Source: Pararhizobium arenae
GTDB lineage: Bacteria > Pseudomonadota > Alphaproteobacteria > Rhizobiales > Rhizobiaceae
DNA length: 64,000 nucleotides
Assembly (NCBI RefSeq): GCF_001931685.1
Contig: NZ_MOOY01000004.1
Span: 186,001-250,000, forward strand
Direction: 5' to 3'
Part shown: positions 54,158 to 62,873 of the stretch, piece by piece
How positions within the stretch are numbered: position 1 is the first letter of the stretch
Layout of the letters: each line of letters starts with the position of its first letter
Notes under the pieces: model-generated
Database searches by the model: none
The model's input: only the letters and a program-made list of their open reading frames with translations
Told to the model about the DNA's origin: nothing
Program-made: the position numbers and the translations under genes

Positions 54158-54931
54158 TTACGGCATCAGCTGGCCGCCATTGACCTCGATTATCTGGCCG
54201 GTCACGTAACCGGAGAGCATGCCGGAGGCAAGGAAGAGATAGGCGCCGACACATTCGTCCGGTGTGCCGAGCCGCCCCATGGGCACCGTGCGGCGCTGAG
54301 CGTCGAGCATCTCCGGCGGGGTGTATCGTTCGTGGAAGGGTGTGCTGATGACGCCGGGCGCCACCGCATTCACGCGGATGCCGTCGGCGGTAAATTCCTT
54401 GGCGTGGCCTCGGGTGATGGTCGAAACGAACCCCTTGGAGGCCGCGTAGAGGATAGCACCGTTGCCGCCGCCGTTGCGGGCGGCAATCGAGGTGGTGTTG
54501 ATGATGAAACCGCCCTCACGCGCGAGATAAGGATGCGCGGCCCGCGTGGCAGCCAGCACGGAGCGGGCATTGAGGTTCATCACCCGCTCGTAATGGGCAT
54601 CGCTCATTTCCGCGGTCGAGACACGGCCGAGCATGCCGCCGGCATTGTTGATCAGCCCGTCGAGACCTCCGAAATGGCCGGCGGCGGCTTCGACAACACG
54701 CTCTGTCTCGCCATCGGTCGAGACATCGCCCTGAATGAGAAACGTACCATCCCGCCCCACCTCTTCGGCAAGCGCTTCGGCCGCATCGCGGCTTTCGTTG
54801 TAATGAATGGCGACCCGCGCCCCTTGGGCGGTGAATGCGCGCACGAGCGCCGCGCCGATGCCGGTGGAGGCGCCGGTAATCAGCACGGCTTTCCCCGCAA
54901 GATCGGGTATTCTGATCGTCTTCCAGTCCAT
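54158..54931 (-). CDS. Short-chain dehydrogenase/reductase
   Basis: 257 residues from ATG 54931, with GGAG upstream. Rossmann motif VLITGASTGIGAALVRAF, NNAGG, catalytic Ser in NTTSIAARNGG and Tyr-x3-Lys in LYAASKGF; conserved PGVISTPFH. NADP preference is suggested by the Tyr/Asn-rich loop IHYNESRDAAEAL. Substrate unknown. Seventeen bases after the NUDIX stop. Confidence 0.85.
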   Translation of the reverse strand: MDWKTIRIPDLAGKAVLITGASTGIGAALVRAFTAQGARVAIHYNESRDAAEALAEEVGRDGTFLIQGDVSTDGETERVVEAAAGHFGGLDGLINNAGGMLGRVSTAEMSDAHYERVMNLNARSVLAATRAAHPYLAREGGFIINTTSIAARNGGGNGAILYAASKGFVSTITRGHAKEFTADGIRVNAVAPGVISTPFHERYTPPEMLDAQRRTVPMGRLGTPDECVGAYLFLASGMLSGYVTGQIIEVNGGQLMP

Positions 54932-54948
54932 GAGAATGCTCCGTGGTT

Positions 54949-55365
54949 TCAAGAGGCGGCTTCAAGGCGCGCGAGATAGGTGGGCAGAATATCGTCGCGG
55001 GTCAGCGGTGCGAGATCCAGTTCATGTGCCTTCTGCGGCAAGACCCAGATGATTTCCTCGATCTCCGCCGCCGCCGTGACCGTCAACTGGTCGATTTCGA
55101 CGCGAAACACGTCGGCAACGACGATGCTGTCCGGTTCGTTTGCCGCGACGGCCTCGAAACGACCAAGCGGAACGAGGAGAGCGCGGTCAATCTTCAGGCC
55201 GATCTCTTCCTCAAGTTCTCGCAGCACGGCGGCTTGCGCGTCCTCTCCGGGTTCCAGTTTGCCGCCGGGTTGCATGAAAGCGCGTGTGCCGCGCTTTCGC
55301 ACAAGCAGGGTCTCGCCGCTCTCGCGAAGAACGAGGGCCGCCGCGATTCGGATGGTGTTCATCAT
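54949..55365 (-). CDS. NUDIX hydrolase
   Basis: 138 residues. Complete Nudix box GGKLEPGEDAQAAVLRELEE followed by EIGL, which binds the metal and hydrolyses nucleoside diphosphate-linked compounds. Start at 55365 or 55362 (two ATG in a row). First gene of the NUDIX-SDR-DUF2161 unit. Substrate (ADP-ribose, dinucleotides, oxidised nucleotides) not set. Confidence 0.85.
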   Translation of the reverse strand: MMNTIRIAAALVLRESGETLLVRKRGTRAFMQPGGKLEPGEDAQAAVLRELEEEIGLKIDRALLVPLGRFEAVAANEPDSIVVADVFRVEIDQLTVTAAAEIEEIIWVLPQKAHELDLAPLTRDDILPTYLARLEAAS

Positions 55366-55557
55366 CGATCCAGATGACCGCAAGCAGCAGGCTTAGGCAA
55401 GGGGTGTATTCGCATGCCTGATGGGGCAAACCTTGCCGGTCTCCTGCGAATTGCGGGCTTTGCTAAAATATCCTCTGTACGTTCCCTGTGCTGCGTGTAG
55501 TGTCGCTCCTGCCTTCTTTTCGCCGTATTTCGACACTCAGGACCAGGACCAGCCTCC

Positions 55558-56970
55558 ATGCGTTTGCCATTTCGGGTGGAACCACCCCAGATCATCGAAA
55601 AACGCGGAAAGGGATATTTCGAGCCGGCAAGGCCCGCCCATTTCACCGGCCCGCCGCGCGCCTACCTGAAAATGTTCCTGCTGGCCCGCAAGGACTATCT
55701 CAGCGTTTTCCGCAAGAACGACTATCGCAGCCGCAATTCGCAGATGCGAGGGCTCGGGCGTCAGCTGATAGTGGTCAATGTGCCGGAGCATGTGAAATAT
55801 GTGCTGGCGACACGCAATGACAATTTCGAGCGCAAAAGCCCGGCCATGCGCCGCGCGCTGGAATATCTCCTGGGTGACGGGCTTTTTATCTCCGATGGGG
55901 AAACGTGGAAATGCAGGCGCCCCCTCGTCAGCGATATCGTGCACAAGAACCGGCTGCCGGATTTTGCTCATCACATGGAAGAAGCGACGCTTGAAATGGT
56001 GCGGCGCTGGTCGCAGTTCCCGCCGGGCGCCACGGTCGATGCGTTGGCAGAAATGGGAGGGTTGACGGCGGAAATCATCGCGCGCACCGTTTTCGGCGAC
56101 AAGATCGGTCCCAACGATGCAAGCGAGATCGTGGAGGGCTTCAGCAGCTTTCAGGGCCTGGTCGATAACATCAGCCTCGCCTATGTCGCCGGCTTCGACA
56201 ACGGCATCCCGCTCCTCAAGACGCCGCGCTTGAGGCGCGCGATCGCGCGGGTGCGGGATGTCATCGATCGCGTCGCCAGCAACCATCTGGAAGGCAAGAC
56301 TGAGGACGGATCGATGCTCGCGCTGCTGGTGCGCCGGCAACAGAAGAACCCGGAGCTGGGGCTCGATCTCCGGGCGCTGCGCAACGAGGCGGCAACAATC
56401 TTCATGGCGGGGCAGGAGACGACGGCCGCAACATTGACATGGGCCTGGTACCTGCTTGCCAACGCTCCCTGGGCCGAGCAGGCGCTCCATGCCGAAATCG
56501 AGCGGGTGTGCGGCAATGCGCCGCCAACGCTCGCCGATGTGCCCAGGCTCGAATATTGCCGCGCTGTCATCGAGGAAACGCTCAGGCTTTATCCGCCGGT
56601 GCCGCTCTTGGGGCGGCAGGCGCGGGATGCCGATCGCATCGGGAATATCGATGTCATCCCCAGTGCGCTGATCACCATTTCTCCGTGGCTGCTCCACCGC
56701 AATCCGGACCTCTGGAACAAACCCAACCATTTCGTTCCCGAGCGCTTCCTCGGCGGTTGGCGGCCGCTGCCCTATTCCTACATTCCGTTCGCCAGCGGCC
56801 CGCGCATCTGCGCCGGGCTTCAGTTCGGCCTCACCGAATCGATCCTTTGTCTTGCAATTCTGGCCCAGCGCTTCAAGGTGAGGCTGGCGGCGGGAACCAC
56901 AGTTCGACCCGCCTCGAGGCTCACCCTGCGTCCTCTGGGTGGCCTGCCGGTGACGATCGAGCTGCGATGA
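55558..56970 (+). CDS. Cytochrome P450 monooxygenase
   Basis: 470 residues. I-helix AGQETTAATLTW (about residue 284), ExxR in EETLRLYPP (about 343), VPERF, and haem site FASGPRICAG (about 410) with the axial Cys. No N-terminal membrane segment, so soluble. Overall it resembles the fatty-acid oxidising CYP4/CYP102-type haem domains. AGGACC precedes the ATG. The stop overlaps the next start by four bases, coupling it with an LpxL-like acyltransferase: a lipid substrate is a reasonable inference. Confidence 0.9.
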   Translation: MRLPFRVEPPQIIEKRGKGYFEPARPAHFTGPPRAYLKMFLLARKDYLSVFRKNDYRSRNSQMRGLGRQLIVVNVPEHVKYVLATRNDNFERKSPAMRRALEYLLGDGLFISDGETWKCRRPLVSDIVHKNRLPDFAHHMEEATLEMVRRWSQFPPGATVDALAEMGGLTAEIIARTVFGDKIGPNDASEIVEGFSSFQGLVDNISLAYVAGFDNGIPLLKTPRLRRAIARVRDVIDRVASNHLEGKTEDGSMLALLVRRQQKNPELGLDLRALRNEAATIFMAGQETTAATLTWAWYLLANAPWAEQALHAEIERVCGNAPPTLADVPRLEYCRAVIEETLRLYPPVPLLGRQARDADRIGNIDVIPSALITISPWLLHRNPDLWNKPNHFVPERFLGGWRPLPYSYIPFASGPRICAGLQFGLTESILCLAILAQRFKVRLAAGTTVRPASRLTLRPLGGLPVTIELR

Positions 56971-57959
56971 AGAAGAGCCTGAAAACGAAGACGGATGATC
57001 CCGGGCTTGAAACCCGCAAGGCCTTCGTCTGGTCGCATCAGGAGCCGCCGCCATTCTCCAGCCTTTTCAGCGGAGGAGAGGCGCGTCGCCGGTTCATCCG
57101 CTATTGGGTCCGCGACACGATCGCAGACCTGCCGAAACGTCTGAGCTTTCATCTGCTCCGGCTTTTCCCGGCGCGCATCGCTTCGGAAATGGGAGCCTTG
57201 CATTATGGCACCCTTCGACATCTCTTCCCGGCGCGAAACCGCCGCATCGCCGAAAATCTGGCGCGCATTCGTCCGGATCTCGATCCCGCTGCCGTTACGC
57301 GCCTGAACTGGCGCAACAAAGGCCGGGTCATGTCGGAATTCTCGGTGCTCTCGCGTATCGATGCCTCTGACAAGATCACGATCGAGGGCGAGGAGAATAT
57401 TCGCTCCGCCCACGCAGAGGGACCTGTCGTGGTGCTCGCGATGCATCTGGGCAATTGGGAACTGATCTCGGTCGTTCTCCGTCGTCTCGCAATCGCCGCG
57501 GCAAGCTTCTACATGCCGCCCGAAAGTCGGCTGGAGCATGAGATCGCATGCCGGGTGCGAGAGAGCTTCGACATGGTGCTTTTCCCTCCCGGCGTCAAAG
57601 GCGTGCGGCCGGCCATGCGGCGCCTTGCGCAAAATAACGGGGTCGTTGTCATTTTCGGGGATGAGGGCTTCGATGGCCGCATCATGGCCCCGTTTTTTGG
57701 ACGTGCCACGCATATTTCCGGCAATCTGGCGATCGCCGTGCGCCTTGCCCGACACGCCGGCGCGCAGATCGTTCCGTTTTACGTGGTGCGCAAGGCAGGC
57801 ACAGAGTTCACCTGCCGCTGGCTGAAACCAATAAGGTTGGCAGAGACGCGTGATGCGGCCGCCGCCCTGGCCGAGGATGTGGAACGTTTGAACGCCGTCA
57901 TCGAGCCGATCGTCAGGCGCCACGTCAGCCAATGGTATTTTCTTGATCACGTTTTATGA
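56967..57959 (+). CDS. LpxL/HtrB-like acyltransferase coupled with P450
   Basis: 330 residues from ATG 56967, overlapping the P450 stop (ATGA). Catalytic H-x4-E in VVLAMHLGNWELISVV (about residue 157), RRIAENLARIRPDL and GVKGVRPAMRRLAQNNGVVVIFGDEG are the lysophospholipid/lipid A late acyltransferase pattern. One weak hydrophobic N-terminal segment. Would transfer an acyl chain onto a lipid A precursor or another lipid. Converges with the gene at 57954, six bases overlapping. Confidence 0.85.
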   Translation: MKKSLKTKTDDPGLETRKAFVWSHQEPPPFSSLFSGGEARRRFIRYWVRDTIADLPKRLSFHLLRLFPARIASEMGALHYGTLRHLFPARNRRIAENLARIRPDLDPAAVTRLNWRNKGRVMSEFSVLSRIDASDKITIEGEENIRSAHAEGPVVVLAMHLGNWELISVVLRRLAIAAASFYMPPESRLEHEIACRVRESFDMVLFPPGVKGVRPAMRRLAQNNGVVVIFGDEGFDGRIMAPFFGRATHISGNLAIAVRLARHAGAQIVPFYVVRKAGTEFTCRWLKPIRLAETRDAAAALAEDVERLNAVIEPIVRRHVSQWYFLDHVL

Positions 57960-58817
57960 GGCAAGGCGCTCCGAAGCATCGACGAAGGCGCGGGAAACCG
58001 CCGCAAGCTTGACGGCCTGCCAGTAGAGGTAGCTGTCGAACAGCCGCTTCGATATCCAGGCTTCGCCGCCATAGGGCGGATCGGCCCAGCCGATATCGCC
58101 GATGCTTTGTGCACGCGCGAGAAGGCGAATGACCTGGCTGCGGGAGACCCCGTAGCGCGCAACGAGGCTGCGCGGTCGCAACGGGCCGATTGGCAGCCTT
58201 TCGGCATCGTTCCGCGGCAAGGAGACACGCGAAATCAGATCATGCAGCAGGTTGCTGCCCATGCCCGAAAGCGTGAAGATGGCGATGCTTTCCGGGGGAT
58301 CGGCCCAGGCGGGATCGGCAAGCAGGGTGCGGGCGATCCGTGGCTGGGCGTGATGGAGAAGCGAAGGGTTTGCCTTGGAAAACGCCAACCTGTCGCCGCC
58401 ATCCAGATTGTCGAGCGCGGCAAGATGTTCGTCGAGCCAGATGCGAATGAGGCGTAGCGCTTCCTCCACCGGGATAAGCGGGCGTGTGCGCATATCTCCC
58501 TGTGCCTCGACCGTAAAGATGTTGAAGCGGCGCATCTGCAGCAGATGGGCGGAGACGGTGTTGCGGCTTGCATACCGTTTCAGCGGCTCAAGCTTGAGAA
58601 GCCGCGAAGCCGTAAGCCCTCCCGGATCGGCACCCGTCTGCTGGTCAAAATAAAGCGACAGGGCAATCTGGGTGATCAGCCAGCGCCGCAGGTCCGAGAC
58701 ATAGTGCACAACGCGTGGCGTTTCGTCGTGGATTCGCGTCAATTCGCGCCCGATACCGGTCAAGGTTTCCTCGATGCCGGGCATGCGGAGCAAGGCTGAA
58801 GGGTCGTATGCCGTCAT
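57954..58817 (-). CDS. Unknown protein with helix-turn-helix-like segments
   Basis: 287 residues from ATG 58817 (MTAYDPSALLRM); ribosome binding site is weak and a GTG at 58871 is possible. No signal peptide or membrane segment. Two regions could be helix-turn-helix: SRNTVSAHLLQMRRFNIF (about residue 84) and SLVARYGVSRSQVIRLLARA (about 216). Family not recognised. Its place opposite the P450-acyltransferase pair, tail to tail, makes it a candidate regulator, without proof. Confidence 0.6.
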   Translation of the reverse strand: MTAYDPSALLRMPGIEETLTGIGRELTRIHDETPRVVHYVSDLRRWLITQIALSLYFDQQTGADPGGLTASRLLKLEPLKRYASRNTVSAHLLQMRRFNIFTVEAQGDMRTRPLIPVEEALRLIRIWLDEHLAALDNLDGGDRLAFSKANPSLLHHAQPRIARTLLADPAWADPPESIAIFTLSGMGSNLLHDLISRVSLPRNDAERLPIGPLRPRSLVARYGVSRSQVIRLLARAQSIGDIGWADPPYGGEAWISKRLFDSYLYWQAVKLAAVSRAFVDASERLAS

Positions 58818-58956
58818 CGCCGTTTCGCGAGGTTCGAAATCCACACGCCCATTCCGGAAACCATCAGGCACACATTTCCATAAACCCCCGGAGGGGTTCG
58901 ATGACCGTCATCAATATCGGGAAAATCATCAGCATAATCAATGCTGAAAGATGGAA

Positions 58957-59043
58957 TGGTGCCCAGAAGAGGACTCGAACCTCCACACCCTTTCGGGTAC
59001 CAGCACCTGAAGCTGGCGCGTCTACCAATTCCGCCATCTGGGC
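58957..59043 (-). tRNA. tRNA-Leu(CAG)
   Basis: 87 bases including the encoded CCA. Acceptor arms GCCCAGA/TCTGGGC pair fully; anticodon stem CCAGC/GCTGG with loop TTCAGGT gives anticodon CAG (codon CUG). A long variable arm (TACCCGAAAGGGTGT) is that of a class II tRNA, and the T-loop TTCGAGT is standard. Confidence 0.97.
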
Positions 59044-59103
59044 GACGGGCTGGGATGTAAGGGGATGGGCGGCAGGTGTCAACAGGGTTTTTGCAGTTTT
59101 GTG

Positions 59104-59136
59104 TCAGTGGCTTTCAAAAAACTTTCAAGCCACTGA
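59104..59136. repeat. Inverted repeat near tRNA-Leu
   Basis: Perfect 10-base arms TCAGTGGCTT/AAGCCACTGA with a 13-base spacer holding TTTC repeats, 27 bases after the phosphomutase stop on the minus strand. No T-run follows, so terminator action is doubtful. Confidence 0.45.
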
Positions 59137-59163
59137 AATAAAAAGACAATATACGATAAGGTT

Positions 59164-60603
59164 TCAGCCTTTGCTTTCCGTCTTGCTGAGGCCGAACTCG
59201 CGAATCCGCGTCAATCCCTCCGCCAGCAGGGCGTGAGCCGATGCTTCGTCCTTCGCTTCGACATAGCAGCGCATTTCCGGCGCATTTCCGGAGGGACGAA
59301 AATGGATGACGCTGTCGTCATGAAGTGTCACCCGCAGGCCGTCGATGTCGCTGACATCTGCCGGCCGGCCGATACCCGTCAGGAAATCAGCCAGGTTTTC
59401 GCGAGTGGAGCGCAGGTGCGCCATCAGGGCGGCGCTGGTGTCGGTCGGGAAATTCTCGATCCGGTCGGCGACTGCAACGGGAAGGCCAAAACCGGCGGCA
59501 AGCGCGGAGAGCGTCTGGGCTTGCTTCTTCGAAAGGGCAAGCACCGCAAGCGCTGGTAGGAAGCTGTCGCGCGTCGGAAGCGCCGTCAGGGTGGTGCCGT
59601 TGACAACGGCGTCCGTGGCGAGAAGCGTGCCGCCATTGGCCTCGAAACCGACGACCGTCTTTTGCCCCTCGGAAACCGCCTGCTCCATGCCGGCGATAAC
59701 GTAGGGCGAACCGACGCGGGTGCGCAGGATGGGAAGATGCCGTTCCAGCCCCGAGTTGGACGTGACCGGCGTTACGGCGACGGTAGCGTCAAGAAACCGC
59801 GCCGCGATAAGCCCGAGCAGATCGCCTCGCAGCGGCAAACCTGCCTCGTCGGCGACCAAGGGCCGGTCACCGTCGCCATCGGCGGAGACGATGGCGTCAA
59901 GGCTGTGTTCTGCCGCCCAGCGCTTGAGGCTGTCGATGGTTGCCGGCGAGACGGCCTCGGTATCGACCGGAATGAACGTGTCGGAGCGGCCGAGTGCCAC
60001 GACCTGCGCGCCGTAGTGGTTCAGCACGTCGACGAAGAGGTCCCGTGCCACTGTGCTGTGCTGGTAGACGCCCACGCGCAGCCCTGCGAGAGCACCCACC
60101 TCAAGGAGCGCGGTGTTGCGGGCGAGAAACTCGGCCGTGGCGGTCGCCATGCCATCTTCCGCTTCGTCCGGCGTGACATCGAAGGAGGTCTGGTCGGCGA
60201 GCAGGGGCGCTGCGGCGGCAGCGATTGCTTCTTCATCCACCTTGGCGATTTCACCGTTCGGTCGGTAGAACTTGATGCCGTTGCGATCAGCCGGAATATG
60301 CGAGCCCGTGACCATGAGGGCCGCGGACTGTCGCTTGCCGGCGTAAAGCGCCAGCGCAGGCGTGGGCACCGTGCCGCAATCCGCCACCGAAAAACCGGCG
60401 CGTTTGAGCGCGCCGGCGCATATTGCGGCGATGGACGGGCTGGAAGGCCTGAAATCGCGCCCGATCATGACGGTATCGCCAGCTTTCGCTTGGCCGGAAG
60501 ACAGGAGATAGCGGGCAAAGGCGGTGGCATAGATGGCGGCAGCCGGGCCGTCGAGATCGACCGACAGGCCGCGCAATCCGCTGGTTCCGAATTTAAGGCT
60601 CAA
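59164..60603 (-). CDS. Phosphohexomutase (NoeK-like phosphomannomutase)
   Basis: 479 residues with a TTG start at 60603, supported by AAGGA eight bases upstream. Four domains: KFGTSGLRGLSVDL, catalytic Ser in VTGSHIPADRNG (about residue 99), metal loop SADGDGDRPLVAD (about 244), sugar loop GFEANGGTL (about 320), phosphate loop RPSGNAPEMRCYVEA (about 442). Interconverts mannose-6-P and mannose-1-P, or glucose analogues. Feeds nucleotide sugars for surface polysaccharide, including the system at 0.4-6.7 kb. Shorter than ExoC, close to NoeK. Confidence 0.85.
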   Translation of the reverse strand: MSLKFGTSGLRGLSVDLDGPAAAIYATAFARYLLSSGQAKAGDTVMIGRDFRPSSPSIAAICAGALKRAGFSVADCGTVPTPALALYAGKRQSAALMVTGSHIPADRNGIKFYRPNGEIAKVDEEAIAAAAAPLLADQTSFDVTPDEAEDGMATATAEFLARNTALLEVGALAGLRVGVYQHSTVARDLFVDVLNHYGAQVVALGRSDTFIPVDTEAVSPATIDSLKRWAAEHSLDAIVSADGDGDRPLVADEAGLPLRGDLLGLIAARFLDATVAVTPVTSNSGLERHLPILRTRVGSPYVIAGMEQAVSEGQKTVVGFEANGGTLLATDAVVNGTTLTALPTRDSFLPALAVLALSKKQAQTLSALAAGFGLPVAVADRIENFPTDTSAALMAHLRSTRENLADFLTGIGRPADVSDIDGLRVTLHDDSVIHFRPSGNAPEMRCYVEAKDEASAHALLAEGLTRIREFGLSKTESKG

Positions 60604-60647
60604 GAGAAAATTCCTTCTGCAATCATGGGCGGGGCAGGGGGTAAACT

Positions 60648-60809
60648 ATGACCCCTGTCCTTTTTGGAAACCCCTTGGAAAATGAATGGTGCGCAATAGC
60701 AGAGGAAGCTATTCGAAATGTCGGAAAACACAATGACAGGGTGACTGTGCTGAATAATTTCGGCAACCCGGACGTTAAACCCGAAGATGCTTATAAACCG
60801 TTCGCCTGA
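60648..60809 (+). CDS. Candidate 53-residue small protein
   Basis: Open frame ATG 60648 to TGA 60809 with AGGGGG six bases upstream, the best ribosome binding site in this 289-base interval. Sequence starts MTPVLFGNPLENEWCAIAEE, later NNFGNPDVKPEDAYKPFA; hydrophilic, no signal peptide. Divergent from the phosphomutase and just before BA14K. No family recognised; coding status uncertain. Confidence 0.35.
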   Translation: MTPVLFGNPLENEWCAIAEEAIRNVGKHNDRVTVLNNFGNPDVKPEDAYKPFA

Positions 60810-60892
60810 CCTTTCGCATGCGGAGATAGCCAGATGGGTCAGGAAGGTTTATCTTAGGTGAGGCCTTGAGCTTTCGGCAGGAGAACAGGACC

Positions 60893-61357
60893 ATGTCGGG
60901 AATTCGCAGTTTCGTTCTTGGATGCGCGCTGGGTGTTGTTTCGTTCATCGCCCCCGCCATGGAGTCGCAAGCCATGCCGCTTGCCGTTTCAGGCGTAGGG
61001 AAGGTGACGGCAACCGATCCCCAGCTTGTGGACTACCGTTCCCGATACGGCTGGAACGGAACGGGGTATCGACCATACCGCCCCTATGCCTACCGCCCAT
61101 ACCGGCCATACCGCCCTTATGCGGCACCCTATGCCTATCGACCCTACAGGCCCTATTCGAGGCCGTATTATCCCGCCTATCGCCCTTATTATCGCCCGGG
61201 CGTGCAGGTCTATGTAGAGCCTCGGCGCTATTATCAGCCGTCGGGCAATGCGCATGTGGAATGGTGCCTGTCCCGCTATCGTTCCTACAATCCGCAGACC
61301 GATAGGTTCCTGACTTATGGCGGCGTCTATAAATATTGCCGCTCGCCATATCGCTGA
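60893..61357 (+). CDS. BA14K family secreted protein with RPY repeats
   Basis: 154 residues from ATG 60893, with CAGGAG upstream. Signal peptide (RSFVLGCALGVVSFIAPAMESQA). Middle part (about residues 60-110) is built from repeated Y-RPY-RPY units, some 15 RPY/RPYY-type repeats. C-terminus HVEWCLSRYRSYNPQTDRFL then TYGGVYKYCRSPY is the BA14K domain with two Cys. BA14K of Brucella is an immunoreactive protein with lectin-like activity. Envelope or surface location expected. Confidence 0.85.
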   Translation: MSGIRSFVLGCALGVVSFIAPAMESQAMPLAVSGVGKVTATDPQLVDYRSRYGWNGTGYRPYRPYAYRPYRPYRPYAAPYAYRPYRPYSRPYYPAYRPYYRPGVQVYVEPRRYYQPSGNAHVEWCLSRYRSYNPQTDRFLTYGGVYKYCRSPYR

Positions 61358-61360
61358 AGG

Positions 61361-61792
61361 TCAGGCGAAGAAGCTTGAACCCCATAGAACGAGCGCGTAG
61401 CGCGCGGCCTTGCCGATGGTGACATAGGCGAGGAAGACCATAAAAGGCGTGCGCAGAAGGCCGGCGACAAGCGCCAGCGGGTCGCCGATCACCGGCAGGA
61501 ACGAGAACAGCAGCACCGGGCGTCCGTAGCGCGCGAAAATCGCTTCCGCGCGTAAGCGGCTTTGCCGCGTGACCGGAAACCAGCGGCGATCTTCGAATCG
61601 AGCGAGGAAACGGCCCAGCAGAAAGTTGACGACGGCGCCGAGTACGTTGCCGATCGTTGCAACCACAAAAAGCCAGACGATCGGGACGTCGCCGGCCATG
61701 GCGGAGGCGACAAGGGCGGCCTCCGAAAGCCCGAAAAGCAGGGTGGCCGAAAGAAACGCGGCGATGAAGACGCCGATCAGCGTTGATGTCAC
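61361..61792 (-). CDS. YqaA-like membrane protein (DedA/VTT superfamily)
   Basis: 143 residues with a GTG start at 61792, overlapping the SelW-like stop (GTGA). Four membrane segments; conserved NVLGAVVNFLLGRF and FLPVIGDPLALVAG, the VTT/DedA re-entrant loop segments. Related DedA proteins recycle undecaprenyl phosphate or other lipids; function of YqaA itself unknown. Confidence 0.8.
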   Translation of the reverse strand: MTSTLIGVFIAAFLSATLLFGLSEAALVASAMAGDVPIVWLFVVATIGNVLGAVVNFLLGRFLARFEDRRWFPVTRQSRLRAEAIFARYGRPVLLFSFLPVIGDPLALVAGLLRTPFMVFLAYVTIGKAARYALVLWGSSFFA

Positions 61793-62079
61793 GGCGATGA
61801 AGACCGGTCCGTATGGCCAAGATCCCGCTCGGGCTCGATGATATCCCGCACCCGCTGCTTCAGTTCCTTGGGGCCGGGAAACCCGCCGTCGCGCTTTCGT
61901 TCCCAGATGAGGTCGTCATCGACGCGAATTTCGAAGTTTCCGCCGGTGCCGGGTATGAGTGCCACCTCGCCCAGGCTATCGGAAAAGGTCGAAAGCAACT
62001 CCTGCGCCATCCAGGCGGCGCGCAGCAGCCAGTTGCATTGGGTGCAATAGAGGATGGTGATGCGGGGCTTTTCGCTCAC
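61789..62079 (-). CDS. SelT/SelW/SelH-like thioredoxin-fold protein (Rdx family)
   Basis: 96 residues with a GTG start at 62079, AAAGGAAAG upstream. ITILYCTQCNWLLRAAWMAQ holds the C-x2-C of the Rdx family (Cys in place of selenocysteine), and GGNFEIRVDDDLIWERKRDGG and FPGPKELKQRVRD are typical. Probably a redox protein. Translationally coupled with YqaA. Confidence 0.85.
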   Translation of the reverse strand: MSEKPRITILYCTQCNWLLRAAWMAQELLSTFSDSLGEVALIPGTGGNFEIRVDDDLIWERKRDGGFPGPKELKQRVRDIIEPERDLGHTDRSSSP

Positions 62080-62318
62080 TGTGACGTCTTTCCTTTGTAG
62101 TTGTTATCCGGAGCGCACCAGCAATGCGCCTCCTACGGTCCGACGGTATCGTGGAAATCCGCGGCGCAGGCAACAAAGATGTAATCTCGGCAATACGGCG
62201 GCAGTTTTCTCTCACGATAATGTCAACTTATTTTATCATGTTTTATGCCCCGTGCCGTTGCCCTTGCGCGCATTCGCGGCGACAGAATGCCGCATTGCAA
62301 CAACCCCTGGGGACATCA

Positions 62319-62768
62319 ATGACCGACATTCCATCCAGCCGCCCGCAACCATTCCTTCCGGGCCTCGCCCGCCTCTACCTGCCGCTCGACACGACCGCTG
62401 AAACTGTCTTGCGCGTGGTTGCCGGCGTGCTTCTCGTTATTCATGGCTATGGCAAGATCATGAATCCCTTCGGCGCCGTCGGGATGGTCGAAGGACTGGG
62501 CTTCTACCCAGGCGTCTTCTGGTCGCCACTGCTGGCCGCGACCGAGTTCTTCGGCGGCATCATGGTCGCGATCGGCGTGTTCACGCGTCCGGCCTCCTTT
62601 GCCGCTATGATCGTTCTGCTGGTCACCGTCTATTTCCACGGCATCGTGCTGGGCGAAGGCGTTGGCGGCGCAGAGAAGTCGATCCTGTGGGCGGCCATTT
62701 TCCTGTTCTTCGCAGTCCGCGGCTCGAATTCGCAGTCGGTGGACGCCAAGATCGGCAAACAGTTCTGA
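62319..62768 (+). CDS. DoxX-family membrane protein
   Basis: 149 residues from ATG 62319, with CTGGGG upstream; the frame from 62124 lacks support. Four membrane segments; VVAGVLLVIHGYGKIMNPFG and LLAATEFFGGIMVAIGVFTR are the DoxX pattern. Members interact with quinones, sulfur or redox stress; role unclear. Converges with infB across a hairpin. Confidence 0.85.
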   Translation: MTDIPSSRPQPFLPGLARLYLPLDTTAETVLRVVAGVLLVIHGYGKIMNPFGAVGMVEGLGFYPGVFWSPLLAATEFFGGIMVAIGVFTRPASFAAMIVLLVTVYFHGIVLGEGVGGAEKSILWAAIFLFFAVRGSNSQSVDAKIGKQF

Positions 62769-62825
62769 GAACCGTTTCTGCTTTGGCGGAGAACGAAACA
62801 CATCCAAACCTCTGCTCAACGAAAT

Positions 62826-62847
62826 ATGGCGGCCGAAAGGCCGCCAT
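62826..62847. terminator. Hairpin between doxX-type gene and infB
   Basis: ATGGCGGCC, loop GAAA, GGCCGCCAT: perfect 9-bp stem with a GNRA loop, flanked by TTTG on the plus side and TTT on the minus side. It can end either converging gene, although T-runs are short. Confidence 0.65.
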
Positions 62848-62873
62848 TTGCGTGTCTATGAGACCCGAAGCGA

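Noticed and set aside
59662-60651. Plus-strand frame of 329 codons opposite the phosphomutase
   Set aside because: Antisense shadow; no domain, composition follows the opposite gene.
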